Shown here in pieces: positions 48,342 to 58,406 of a DNA stretch of 64,000 nucleotides. Made by a program: the position numbers and the translations under genes. Position 1 is the stretch's first letter; every line of letters starts with the position of its first letter. Below the pieces are notes generated by a model. That model was given only the letters and a program-made list of their open reading frames with translations, had not been told where the DNA came from and made no database searches. This stretch comes from Pseudomonadota bacterium (GTDB lineage Bacteria; Pseudomonadota; Gammaproteobacteria; UBA9214), in the NCBI GenBank assembly GCA_041395565.1, contig JAWLAI010000009.1:98391-162390 (forward strand), in the 5' to 3' direction.

Positions 48342-49865
48342 TTAACGTGAGCCACCGCGGCTGTTCGTGATACCGGCCAGTGCCGGGGCCATGGCCGCGG
48401 CGAAATCGGCCAGGTCAGACCGGGTCCGGGCGGCATCATCCGCGTAGTCCGCGGCGATCGCAATCACCGCCGACTGCGGCCTGCCCGTCACCAGACCGAT
48501 GACCTGCATAACCTTGGCGAGCATCCTGTCGGTTACCTCCCGGTCGGCCACGACATACCAGTACCAGACCAGGCGTCGTCCGCCAGTGTCGTTCTGGAGT
48601 GACTGCTCGAGCGCACGGAGTGTGCCGGCTGCTGCTGGCGTTGCATGCTGCTGTACCATTTTCCACCTGCGTCCATCCGTGATGCTGTTGCGGTAATAGA
48701 TCAGCTCGCTGCCCTGTTGCTGCACCGGGTAATAGCCCACATACAGGTAGACGGTCCGGCCATCCTTCCGGTACTGGCGCATTCCTTCGACTGCCCCCTG
48801 ATAGACGGGGTTCCAGTCATCCGCCGCGGTCCAGGGCCCGGACCAGCCGCCCGCACCGGCGGGCAACGCCGGCAGCGCCGCCAGCGACGCGACTGGCCGG
48901 TGCAGGAGCTGCCAGCAGAGGACCGGCGTGGCGACCAGCAGGCCCAGCGCAGCCAGCGCCACCGGCACGAAACGCCGATAGCCACAGCCGCGCCCGCTCG
49001 CAGCCGTTGCGGGCGGCTGGGACGCCGCCGTATCCGCCACCCGGAAGAATCTCATATCGGCGAGCAATAGCAGCAACGCCAGGCCACCGAACAGATACCA
49101 GCCGAGGTAGAAATGATCCGTGACCAGCGAGGTCTGCATGCCGGTGACATGGCCGCGGTAGACGACGATCACCACGCGCAGGATGTTCGCGGCAATGGCG
49201 GCAGCGGCGGCGATCGTCACGACCAGCACCCGTCCCCGCAGGGAACGGTGGTACAGACTGGCGTAGAGCAGGCCCAGCGTCAGCGCGGCGAGCAGGTAAG
49301 CCAGTCCCGAGCATTCCTCGTCGACGGAAAATCTTCCCGTAGGCAGAATGATGAAGCGGCCGTCGCGGTAAGCGGGCACATCCAACAACCGCGCCAGCAC
49401 ATACGTGGCACGGACCGTCATATCCTGCAGCAACGGCAGCAGCGGCTCCCAGACCGGCAGGGCGAACAGGATCACCGTGAGCGGCAGCAGCATCCTGCCG
49501 GCCACCGCGGTCCCCAACAGCGACCAGATGACGGACAGGACCAGCAGCGGCAGCGCGAGGGTTTGCAACAGCAGGACGCCGGCCAAAGCCCCCACGAGCC
49601 AGAGCAGACAGGAAACCGCCACGGCAGCCAGCGCGCGCGGTTCCGCGCAGGGTGCGATCCGTGCCAGCCGGGCGCGCTGCACGTATACCAGATAAAGACC
49701 GATCGCCAGGGCCAGGTAGCCGTGCGAATAGTATTCCGCCCAATGCTGCCATGACGCGATCACGTGCAGCGTGGTATCACGGTAGAGTACGAGCAGCAGC
49801 AGTATCAGCAGCGCCGTGACGCCACCCTGCACCCTCCAGCCACGCCCGGTATTGGCAGCAGTCAC
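48342..49865 (-). CDS. xrtA: Exosortase A with C-terminal EpsI domain
   Basis: 507 residues. Eight membrane segments; the catalytic triad is Cys185 in VDEECSGLAYLLAA, Arg230 in ANILRVV and His251 in VTDHFYLGWYLF, matching the exosortase Cys-Arg-His set. From about residue 300 a periplasmic EpsI-like (DUF3485) domain follows, with VYLYVGYYPVQQQGSELIYYRNS, as in many exosortase A proteins. It removes the C-terminal PEP-CTERM tail of exported proteins at the inner membrane and probably links them to another molecule. Two candidate substrates lie at 54170 and 54868. Confidence 0.95.
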   Translation of the reverse strand: MTAANTGRGWRVQGGVTALLILLLLVLYRDTTLHVIASWQHWAEYYSHGYLALAIGLYLVYVQRARLARIAPCAEPRALAAVAVSCLLWLVGALAGVLLLQTLALPLLVLSVIWSLLGTAVAGRMLLPLTVILFALPVWEPLLPLLQDMTVRATYVLARLLDVPAYRDGRFIILPTGRFSVDEECSGLAYLLAALTLGLLYASLYHRSLRGRVLVVTIAAAAAIAANILRVVIVVYRGHVTGMQTSLVTDHFYLGWYLFGGLALLLLLADMRFFRVADTAASQPPATAASGRGCGYRRFVPVALAALGLLVATPVLCWQLLHRPVASLAALPALPAGAGGWSGPWTAADDWNPVYQGAVEGMRQYRKDGRTVYLYVGYYPVQQQGSELIYYRNSITDGRRWKMVQQHATPAAAGTLRALEQSLQNDTGGRRLVWYWYVVADREVTDRMLAKVMQVIGLVTGRPQSAVIAIAADYADDAARTRSDLADFAAAMAPALAGITNSRGGSR

Positions 49866-49877
49866 GCTTCGACCCGA

Positions 49878-51254
<1,377 letters not shown>

Positions 51255-51310
51255 GGCTGCTTCCTGAAACCGTCGTTGGTGAAATCGCGCTACTGCACGG
51301 ACCGTCCCGC

Positions 51311-53401
51311 TCAGGCCGTCACACTCTGTCCCGCCTCGCCCTGCCGCGCCAGCGGGATCGACAGGGTGACGATGGTACCCGCACCCGGGGTGCTGGTGAC
51401 GTGTATCTCGCCGCCCAGTCCGCGGATGAAATCCCGGCTCTCGTACATCCCGATACCCATGCCGGCGTTGCCCTTGGTGGTATCGAACGGCTTGAACAGG
51501 CGGTTGCGGATAAAACCGGCGTCCATGCCATGCCCGTTATCGGCTATCTCGACCCTGCATGCCCCGTCCTCGCGCTGCAGACCGATGCGTACGTGTCCGG
51601 TCGCGGCGGTCGCCTGCTGTGCGTTCTCCACCAGATGTGCCAACACATGCGCCAGCCGCTGCCGGTCCGCCGTCACCTTGCAACCGGCCGCGCAGGTCGA
51701 CAGTTGCGGCACGGGCTCGCCGCCGGCGCGGCCGGCAATCACTTCCTGCAGCAGGACCCCCATGTCGACCAGCACCTTCTTGCCGGATACGGCATGCTTG
51801 TTGCGCAGCTGCTCCAGCAGGCGCTTGATGTCCGCTGCCGCCGTCGCCACCGAATCGAAGGCATCGTCGAGGAACGCGGGATTATCCTTGTGACGCACCG
51901 CGTTCTTCGCAACCATCTCCAGCCCGGCCGCGATATTCTTCAGGTCATGGACCATGTATGAGGACAGGCGATTGAACACCTCGAACTGCTTCGCCTGCGC
52001 CAGCGCCTCCGAGGTCATCAGCACGGCCAGATGGCTGGCCACCTGGCGCGCCGCCGTTTTCAGCAGGTCACGGTCCTCCCAGTTCACCTCCCGCACCAGC
52101 AGCGGTCTGGCCAGCACCACGAAACCCAGCAACGCGCCCGGCCGGGACAGCGGCACGATCAGCCAGCTGTGCTCGATATCCGCCAACCAGTCCGGCAGCC
52201 TGAGGCCGGCGTATTCCTCCGGCCGCTGCGCCATCTCGCGCAGATTGATCACATAACCCTTCCTGGCGAGAAAGCGCACCAGACTGGAATCGGCCGGCTC
52301 GACGATGTCGGCATGCGTCGTTGCCCATCCCGCCGTGCACGCGTAATCGCCCTGCTCGTCACGCAGCCAGAGCAGGCCCGCCCGCGCGTCCACCAGCTGC
52401 GCCAGCACCCGGATGGCGGTTTCATAGCCGTCCGCCGCCTGCCCCGCCTCACCGAGCGCACCGGTCAGGGACAGCCACTCGCGGCGGTAATCGTACTTGT
52501 TGCTGTAGAAGTGCTTGCCGAGAAATACGCGCACCTTGCGCCGGATCTGCACGGAGAACAGCACCGCGATCAGAAACACGATCGCGAGCGAGAAGAACAC
52601 GATTTGCGCGACACGCCCCCAGTTGCCGCCGTACTCCTGCAGGTAATAGCCTGCCGCCGCCATCACGAGCAGGTACAGACCGCTGCCGACGATGGCCGTG
52701 GTATGCAGCACGATGTCGCGCGAGATGAAGATATTCGGCGACCAGTCCTTGTTGCGGGCAGCAGAGAGGGTGAGCAGGGGCACGGCAAACAGGGTGACAA
52801 AGCCGCGCGCCTGCCACAGCTCGCGGTCGATACCATTGAGCAGTAGCGCGTTGGCATACAGATAGAAATCGAACGCGAAGATCACGCCTGCGCCGACGAA
52901 GAGATGCTTGAGCTTGCGCCGGTGTTCGGGCATGAGATTGCGGAAGAGCTGCTCGATGATCGCCAGCCCGATCACCGCCAGCAGGACGTGGCCCATGAAT
53001 CTGGCCACGGCAAGGTTGGCACCAACGCGGTCCGGGACATACAGCGGTACCAGTTCGATCAGTAGTACCAGCATCGCGAGGCTGCTGAACAACGCACGCG
53101 CGCGCCGCCGCAGAAACGGGTGGCCGACGATCTGCGCGGCCGCGGGTTCGAGCAGCTTGAGCAGGAACAGGTACCAGAGGACGTAGCGCAGGACCTCGAA
53201 CAGCGCATAGGCACCAAGGAAACGCGGGACATCGAGGGCAACGGCCATGGCCAGCAGCGCCCACAGCGCGGTAACGGTCACGACCGCCGTCAGCAGGCGG
53301 CCCTGGCTGCTGCTGCGCCAGCTGAACATCAGCAGCACGGCCAGAAAGCCGAAGCCGAGCGCCGCACAGAGGTATCCGTAGAACCCGACTGTCATGTCCA
53401 C
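51311..53401 (-). CDS. prsK: PrsK, PEP-CTERM-system histidine kinase
   Basis: 696 residues. About ten membrane segments cover residues 1-300, followed by a GAF-like domain (WLRDEQGDYACTAGWATTH...WLIVPLSRPGALLGFVVLARPL, about 330-460). The kinase core has an unusual H-box YMVHDLKNIAAGLEMV with His485, an N-box VENAQQA near 591, and DNGHGMD near 621, then TTKGNAGMGIGMYESRDFI. It probably senses a membrane or envelope signal and phosphorylates PrsR, encoded 56 bases downstream. A good sigma-70 promoter lies about 100 bases upstream. Confidence 0.94.
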   Translation of the reverse strand: MDMTVGFYGYLCAALGFGFLAVLLMFSWRSSSQGRLLTAVVTVTALWALLAMAVALDVPRFLGAYALFEVLRYVLWYLFLLKLLEPAAAQIVGHPFLRRRARALFSSLAMLVLLIELVPLYVPDRVGANLAVARFMGHVLLAVIGLAIIEQLFRNLMPEHRRKLKHLFVGAGVIFAFDFYLYANALLLNGIDRELWQARGFVTLFAVPLLTLSAARNKDWSPNIFISRDIVLHTTAIVGSGLYLLVMAAAGYYLQEYGGNWGRVAQIVFFSLAIVFLIAVLFSVQIRRKVRVFLGKHFYSNKYDYRREWLSLTGALGEAGQAADGYETAIRVLAQLVDARAGLLWLRDEQGDYACTAGWATTHADIVEPADSSLVRFLARKGYVINLREMAQRPEEYAGLRLPDWLADIEHSWLIVPLSRPGALLGFVVLARPLLVREVNWEDRDLLKTAARQVASHLAVLMTSEALAQAKQFEVFNRLSSYMVHDLKNIAAGLEMVAKNAVRHKDNPAFLDDAFDSVATAAADIKRLLEQLRNKHAVSGKKVLVDMGVLLQEVIAGRAGGEPVPQLSTCAAGCKVTADRQRLAHVLAHLVENAQQATAATGHVRIGLQREDGACRVEIADNGHGMDAGFIRNRLFKPFDTTKGNAGMGIGMYESRDFIRGLGGEIHVTSTPGAGTIVTLSIPLARQGEAGQSVTA

Positions 53402-54096
53402 TGTTGTCGTTGCCCGGTACCCGGCGATGGCTGCGCGATGGCATGACGCGCAGCCGACGCGTTCCCCTGCAGCGCCCGTCCGTCACACCTAAGGCATTGA
53501 ATTATCGCTTAAGCATTGCGACTGTCAACAAATTTTACAAACCACGGCAGGCCGCCGCCTTAACGCAACAAGCTAAAAGATATGATGTTATGGCTCACAG
53601 CCGCATGATTTCAGTGGCCGGTTTCCCCGGGTCCACGCATCGATCGGTGCCGCCGCGTCAGCGACGCATAGAACCCGGCGCCACCCCGCGCTGACATCAC
53701 CCTGACCGGCACCGGCACTATCCCCTGCCGATCCGCCCGACGGCGCGCGTCGCAGCCGCACGCAGCATCGAGCAGCCGAGGAGACCGTCGACCGCCTGTT
53801 GCCGCAGCGGCAGCCAGCGGGCACCCCGCACACGGGCACGCACCACGAACATCCATATATTTGAAATAATTGCAATTTATCTATCGGGCCGTACCGTCAA
53901 TATTTTTTACACTCGCGCGCATCGGCCGTGACTCGATTTTTACTCATAATATCAATGGATTGCATCAACACATCGAATGCGGCCGCGCCAACCCCGCCCC
54001 CAGCCGTAAAAATTTGTAACAACCACCCGCATCCCGGCCCAGGGCAGCCCCCCAAAACAAGCTGTATCTCATTGTTTCTATTGTTCATAAGGCTCA
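53402..54096. other. Divergent region between prsK and the PEP-CTERM genes
   Basis: About 700 bases that hold the prsK promoter at its left end and lead to the sigma-54 site at its right. No gene is evident. Two similar A+T/CA-rich strings, near 53530 (AATTTTACAAACCAC) and near 54005 (AATTTGTAACAACCAC), may be control sites. Confidence 0.55.
53501..53528 (-). promoter_or_regulatory. Sigma-70 promoter of prsK operon
   Basis: On the minus strand TTGACA (53528-53523), a 16-base spacer, and GATAAT (53506-53501). It lies about 100 bases before prsK and would start transcription near 53494. The -35 is perfect and the -10 has one mismatch, so the kinase operon is likely expressed without sigma-54. 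Confidence 0.7.
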
Positions 54097-54112
54097 TGGC
54101 ACGGATCATGCT
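54097..54112 (+). promoter_or_regulatory. Sigma-54 (-24/-12) promoter of the PEP-CTERM genes
   Basis: TGGCACGGATCATGCT matches the consensus TGGCACG-N4-TTGCW at all but one position (A for the first T of TTGC), with the obligatory ten bases between GG and GC. Transcription would begin near 54123. The site faces the two sorted proteins and is backed by the sigma-54 activator PrsR in the same locus. Confidence 0.85.
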
Positions 54113-54169
54113 TATTAACTGGCAGGAAGTAACCCAATGTCATCAACGACTCATCAAGGAATCATGGAC

Positions 54170-54796
54170 ATGAACTCAGTGCGTAAGGGAATTCTAGGAC
54201 TTGCAATTATTCTGTTCGGTCTGTTCAGCGCCGGCGCCTATGCCGTCCCGATCACCGGCAGCATTGCGATGGCAGGGTCTTTCAAACTGGTCGACACCTC
54301 CGGCAACCTGACAAGTCTCGCCAGCGCTACCGGCATCGACTTCGCCCCGACGGGAAGCGGCGGCATGTTCGCGGTGGTGGGCGCGACCGGCGAATTCAGC
54401 TCCATCTCGCTGTTCACCACGATCGGCACGATCGCTGACTTCCAGTTCGACCCCTTCTCCGGGCCGATCAACAATTTCTGGAACCTGGCCAGCGACGGCT
54501 TTTCCTTCGACCTGCTGAGTATCGACAGCGTCGACAAGCAGTCGGTCGGTGCAACCGATTTCATCTCCCTGACGGGTTCCGGCCTGATCAACAGCACCAT
54601 CGCCGGCCTGGACGCGACCTTCGGATCCTGGAGTCTGTCGGGTGACGCCACCAACGGCATCATCTTCGGCTGGTCATCCACGACCACGGCCAAGGGTGTG
54701 CCCGAGCCGTCAACACTTGCGCTGATGGGCATCGCCCTGCTGGGCTTTGGCCTGGTGCGGGTCCGCAACAGCCGTCGGGGCAGCGACGCAGGCTGA
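54170..54796 (+). CDS. PEP-CTERM-sorted secreted protein
   Basis: 208 residues from the ATG at 54170, nine bases after AAGGA. An ATG at 54137 is unlikely because the predicted transcript starts only about 14 bases before it. Signal peptide MNSVRKGILGLAIILFGLFSAGAYA; a Thr/Ser/Gly-rich beta domain (residues 30-170) without Cys; and a C-terminal PEP-CTERM tail GVPEPSTLALMGIALLGFGL followed by RVRNSRRG. XrtA should cut this tail. Its place beside prsK/prsR is like that of the PEP-CTERM proteins linked with floc formation in related bacteria; such a role here is inference. Confidence 0.9.
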   Translation: MNSVRKGILGLAIILFGLFSAGAYAVPITGSIAMAGSFKLVDTSGNLTSLASATGIDFAPTGSGGMFAVVGATGEFSSISLFTTIGTIADFQFDPFSGPINNFWNLASDGFSFDLLSIDSVDKQSVGATDFISLTGSGLINSTIAGLDATFGSWSLSGDATNGIIFGWSSTTTAKGVPEPSTLALMGIALLGFGLVRVRNSRRGSDAG

Positions 54797-54867
54797 TCCT
54801 GCGAGCGGCCGCCCAGCGACGCAGAAGATGCAGCGGAAGATAATAATAATGAAAACAGGACAGTACA

Positions 54868-55449
54868 ATGAAAATGGATTTTCGCCTTGGATTCAGGCCC
54901 TTTCACTCCCTGATCGCGGGTTGCACGCTAGGGGTGGCGCTGACAGCGCTGCCCCTGGCAGTCAGTGCAGCCTCCATTAGCGGGACCATGACGCTGGGGG
55001 GCGGCAGTTACACGCTGACGGGGGGCACCGACTTCTCGAATGCCACCGGGATCGCGTTTGACTCCCCCACCCTCCTGGCGACGGGCGCCAGCGACCTACT
55101 GGGTTCGACTGTCGGCTTCCTTACGCTCGGTGACGTACAGGACTTCGATTTCAGCCCGCTGACCGCATCGATTGCCGGGTTTGTCGAGATCGGGGGCTGG
55201 TCCCTGCGACTCGACTCCGCCACGGCCGCCACCCCACGCTCGACTGGTGCACTGTTTCTCAGGGGGACAGGGACCTTGAGCGGGAACGGCGCCGACCCGA
55301 CCGCAGCGGTCTGGAGTTTTTCCAGCAACAACCTGAATGATTATTCGATGACGGTGTCCGCCGTCCCGGTCCCGGCCGCCTCATGGCTGTTCGGCTCCGG
55401 TCTTCTTGCTCTGGCCGGTTTAGCACGCAGGGGAGAGGGAGACGCCTGA
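54868..55449 (+). CDS. Second sorted secreted protein, VPxPA-type tail
   Basis: 193 residues; the first residues MKMDFRLGFRPFHSLIAGCTLGVALTALPLAVSAA form a long signal peptide. The mature part (ISGTMTLGGGSYTLTGGTDFSNATGIAFD...GDVQDFDFSPL...) follows the same plan as the upstream protein (ATGIDF, IADFQFDPF), so the two are paralogues. The tail is VPVPAASWLFGSGLLALAGL followed by ARR, a sorting signal of the VPLPA-like variant rather than VPEP. It lies 71 bases after the first gene without its own promoter, and a strong terminator follows. Confidence 0.85.
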   Translation: MKMDFRLGFRPFHSLIAGCTLGVALTALPLAVSAASISGTMTLGGGSYTLTGGTDFSNATGIAFDSPTLLATGASDLLGSTVGFLTLGDVQDFDFSPLTASIAGFVEIGGWSLRLDSATAATPRSTGALFLRGTGTLSGNGADPTAAVWSFSSNNLNDYSMTVSAVPVPAASWLFGSGLLALAGLARRGEGDA

Positions 55450-55476
55450 AACATAACAGGACGCTCCCACATACGC

Positions 55477-55503
55477 AGCTCCCGCTTGCGGGAGCTTTTT
55501 TTT
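55477..55503 (+). terminator. Rho-independent terminator of the PEP-CTERM operon
   Basis: Perfect 9-bp stem AGCTCCCGC / GCGGGAGCT with a two-base centre, followed by seven T, 27 bases after the stop codon. Confidence 0.95.
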
Positions 55504-56500
55504 GCCCCCCGTCGTTGCTCGTGACTCTGGCATAGTGACACGCGCTCGGATGTCACTCCGGCATGATGCAACGCGCTGCGCTGGCAGCGCCTGACAGCCC
55601 GTTGTCGTGACGCGTGCGGAATACCGAAATAGCGGCTGGACCCGAGCGCACGACTTTCACCGCATCTCCTGCACAGCCAATACCCCACGGGTTGATGCCC
55701 GGAACGCGCAGACAGTCCGCCGCAACAACGAATACGGGCCGCAACGCCCGTTGTCGCGCAGCGCCGGCCGGCATCCGCACGGGCGGCCACTGCCGTCTGA
55801 CAATCCAGCTGCCGGCGTGCTGTGCGAAAGCCCGGACCAAATTCGACAGCCATGCCGCCAGCAGGCTGCAACAGGGTTGACTGCCGGGACCCGGCTCACC
55901 GCGCGGGCGCAGGCTGACCACACCCCGGCCTGGCCGCGATGCCCCCCCCCTGCAGTCTTCCGCAGACGGCTGCTGCGGCAGTCAGTCAGCTGCGGGTTGA
56001 CGGAGACACGCCGGGACAGGTTGCGTGCAACAGCCCCGCCCGGCTGGGTACCTGGGGAACGGGATGGACCGGACACGCCCGGGGTACGGAAGCCGACAGG
56101 ACCCGCCGGCACCGTCATCCTGACAAGGTACCGCTACGCTGCAGCAGCGCGATTTCCCTGCCATCGTGCCGATATCCGGCAAAAGGTTCCGCTGTCCCCG
56201 GACCGAATCCGCCCAGCGGTGCGCTGCTACGGTGCGGGTCAGCGGCTCAGTGCGCGCCCCGCGGCACCGGCCTGTCATCCCGGCAGCCGAGACGGGACAG
56301 CGTTCCAACTGCCGGGGGCTCGCGGAGACCGCCCGCCGCTGCGGCGGATCGGCGCGGGACGGTATACGGGAGTTGCCCTGCAATCAGTGGCACGGGAGGG
56401 CCGCGCCAGTTGCGGCGGGGCGGAAGCGACGGCTCAGATGGGTTGAGGGTTGTTGCGGTTTGTGGCGGCGCAGAACCGGGCGGGCGCAGGCGCCGTCGCG
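55504..56500. other. Non-coding, very G+C-rich gap
   Basis: About 1 kb without a recognisable gene. Several overlapping long frames exist on both strands, as expected by chance in such G+C-rich DNA; their products are Arg/Pro-rich and match nothing known. No RNA gene or terminator for the minus-strand gene at 56501 is obvious. Confidence 0.55.
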
Positions 56501-58222
56501 TCAGTTCAGCTGCGCCCAGCGATTGATGATCAGGAGGTCGTCGGCACCGATCACGGCATCGGCCGGTGCGGGCACACCGCCGACCAGCGGAGCGACATTG
56601 GCCCGGGCCAGCTGGGCCGGCGTCCAGGACATAAGCCCCGCCACCATACGGGTACCCAGCAGGATGTCGGTCGCATCGATGCTGTCATCGCCGTTGATAT
56701 CGCCATAGAGCGTCGTATCGGCCGGATCCAGCGGGTCGTTGCCCGCCACCACCTCGACCCCGTCGATCACGCCGTCGCCGTCACTGTCTGCGGCCACGGG
56801 ATTCAGGTCGCCGCTGTCGTAACTGCCTGAACCACCACCATATCCGATCTCATCGGCGTCGCTCAGGCCATCGCCATCGCTGTCGGCAAGCACCGTGCTG
56901 GTACACACGAGATTGGCGGTCTCGATGCAGATCTGGCGTTCGACCTGGTCGGCGAGACCGTCACCATCCGTATCGGTCGTGTCATGGTAGGCGTAGACCG
57001 CGCCCGAATCGAGCGCGGCGATAATCTTGTCCTGGGCACCGACAACGGCGACCTCGCCGTACGCAGTCACCGCGTTGCCGAAATGGTCCTGGGCCGCGGC
57101 GTCGCTGGCGAGAAGTTTCTGGACCTGCTGCCAGACGCCCGGGCTCTGTTCCTGGTACAGGTACGCCGACCCCGACTGGACGCCGCCGTCGCTGTTGTTC
57201 TGCGCGCTGACCAGGATGTAATTCTGGGCGGCTGCGCCGACACTGACACTGACCCCGATGCCGAAGGAATCACCCGCGGCCGCATCCGGCGTGACATTGT
57301 CCGCCTGGAACGGCTGCAGGCTGACCACCGGATTGGTATCCCACTGCCCGGAGGCGGCACGGGTATAGAGCCGTGCGCTACCGGGCTTGGTGCCGACCGC
57401 GCCGGGGGCGCCGACCACGAGCCGGTCGCCGGCCAGATCCAGGGTGAACCCGAAGGCATCCAGAATGGACTGTCCCGCCAGCGTATCCTCCAGCCCCCAG
57501 CCGGAGGCCAGGTTGCGGTTGAAAACGTAGACGGCACCGGTAAAGGAGTTGGCCTGATCCGCACCCACCGCGCAATAATCGCCGCTGAGGGCAACCGAGA
57601 CGCCGAAATCCTGGCCGGTTGCCGGCGCCAGCCGCACGGTCGGCGTCCAGACACCGGTGTTGCGCTGGTACAGGTACGCGGCCTGTTCGCCTTTCGCACC
57701 GACGATGAGCGTATCACCGTCGATCGCAACCGCGTTGCCGAATGATCCACCGGCCACCGGTGTGCCTGCCGTGAGTTGCGCCGCGGGCTGCCAGCAGCCG
57801 ACGCTGCAACCGGTCGTGGCGAGTTCGAAGACATAGGCGGCGCCGGCATTGTTCAGCCCCGACACGTCGTGCTCCGATGCACCGATCACGAGCGTGTTGC
57901 CGCTGATCGCCACGCTGATGCCGAAATCGTCGATGCTGCCGGCATCGGCGGCGACCAGCCGCTGGTATTCAGTATAGGACCCGTCCGCCTGGCGCCGGTA
58001 GACATAGGCCGCGCCCCCCTGCGGTGCGGGCGGCAAACCGGAGTCCTCGAGCAGGGCGCCGATAACCAGCCAGGGACCGGCCAGGGCGACGGCACGCCCG
58101 AAATCGCCATCGGCCTTCGGCTGGCTGGAGACCAGCCGGGTTTCGGCCGCCATGGCGCCGGCCCCCGGGGCGATTAGGAGGAAAGGTAACAGCAGGAAGG
58201 CAAGACGCGAACGTTTATGCAT
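56501..58222 (-). CDS. Secreted FG-GAP repeat protein with calcium-binding and dockerin-like tail
   Basis: 573 residues. Signal peptide (RLAFLLLPFLLIAPGAGAMA), then about seven FG-GAP blades (DFGRAVALAGPWLVIGALLED, DDFGISVAISGNTLVIGASEHD, GNAVAIDGDTLIVGAKGE and so on) that form an integrin-like beta-propeller. After it come thrombospondin-type-3 calcium repeats (DTDGDGLADQVE, DSDGDGLSDADEIG, DSDGDGVIDGVE), then a C-terminal dockerin-like segment (DINGDDSIDATDILLGTRMVAG ... VIGADDLLIINRW) with two EF-hand-like loops. It is probably an extracellular adhesion or matrix protein. No PEP-CTERM tail. The gene stands alone. Confidence 0.88.
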   Translation of the reverse strand: MHKRSRLAFLLLPFLLIAPGAGAMAAETRLVSSQPKADGDFGRAVALAGPWLVIGALLEDSGLPPAPQGGAAYVYRRQADGSYTEYQRLVAADAGSIDDFGISVAISGNTLVIGASEHDVSGLNNAGAAYVFELATTGCSVGCWQPAAQLTAGTPVAGGSFGNAVAIDGDTLIVGAKGEQAAYLYQRNTGVWTPTVRLAPATGQDFGVSVALSGDYCAVGADQANSFTGAVYVFNRNLASGWGLEDTLAGQSILDAFGFTLDLAGDRLVVGAPGAVGTKPGSARLYTRAASGQWDTNPVVSLQPFQADNVTPDAAAGDSFGIGVSVSVGAAAQNYILVSAQNNSDGGVQSGSAYLYQEQSPGVWQQVQKLLASDAAAQDHFGNAVTAYGEVAVVGAQDKIIAALDSGAVYAYHDTTDTDGDGLADQVERQICIETANLVCTSTVLADSDGDGLSDADEIGYGGGSGSYDSGDLNPVAADSDGDGVIDGVEVVAGNDPLDPADTTLYGDINGDDSIDATDILLGTRMVAGLMSWTPAQLARANVAPLVGGVPAPADAVIGADDLLIINRWAQLN

Positions 58223-58406
58223 AGATGTGACCTGGCAGCGACAGACTTATTAATCGCATATTGTATAGGATTTCGCATCGTACTTTGGTCATATACGCGC
58301 GCGCGCAAGGCAGGCTCAGGCCGGCACCGGCCCCTGGCGGGTCAGCATTGAGAAACGTCAATCCCGCCGCAGGGACGGGAGCGGAGCCATGACCGGTTGC
58401 AGGCAC

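Noticed and set aside
55607..56446. 279-residue open frame in the gap after the PEP-CTERM operon
   Set aside because: Arg/Pro/Cys-rich, overlapped by long frames on both strands, no ribosome site and no family resemblance; typical chance frame in G+C-rich DNA.
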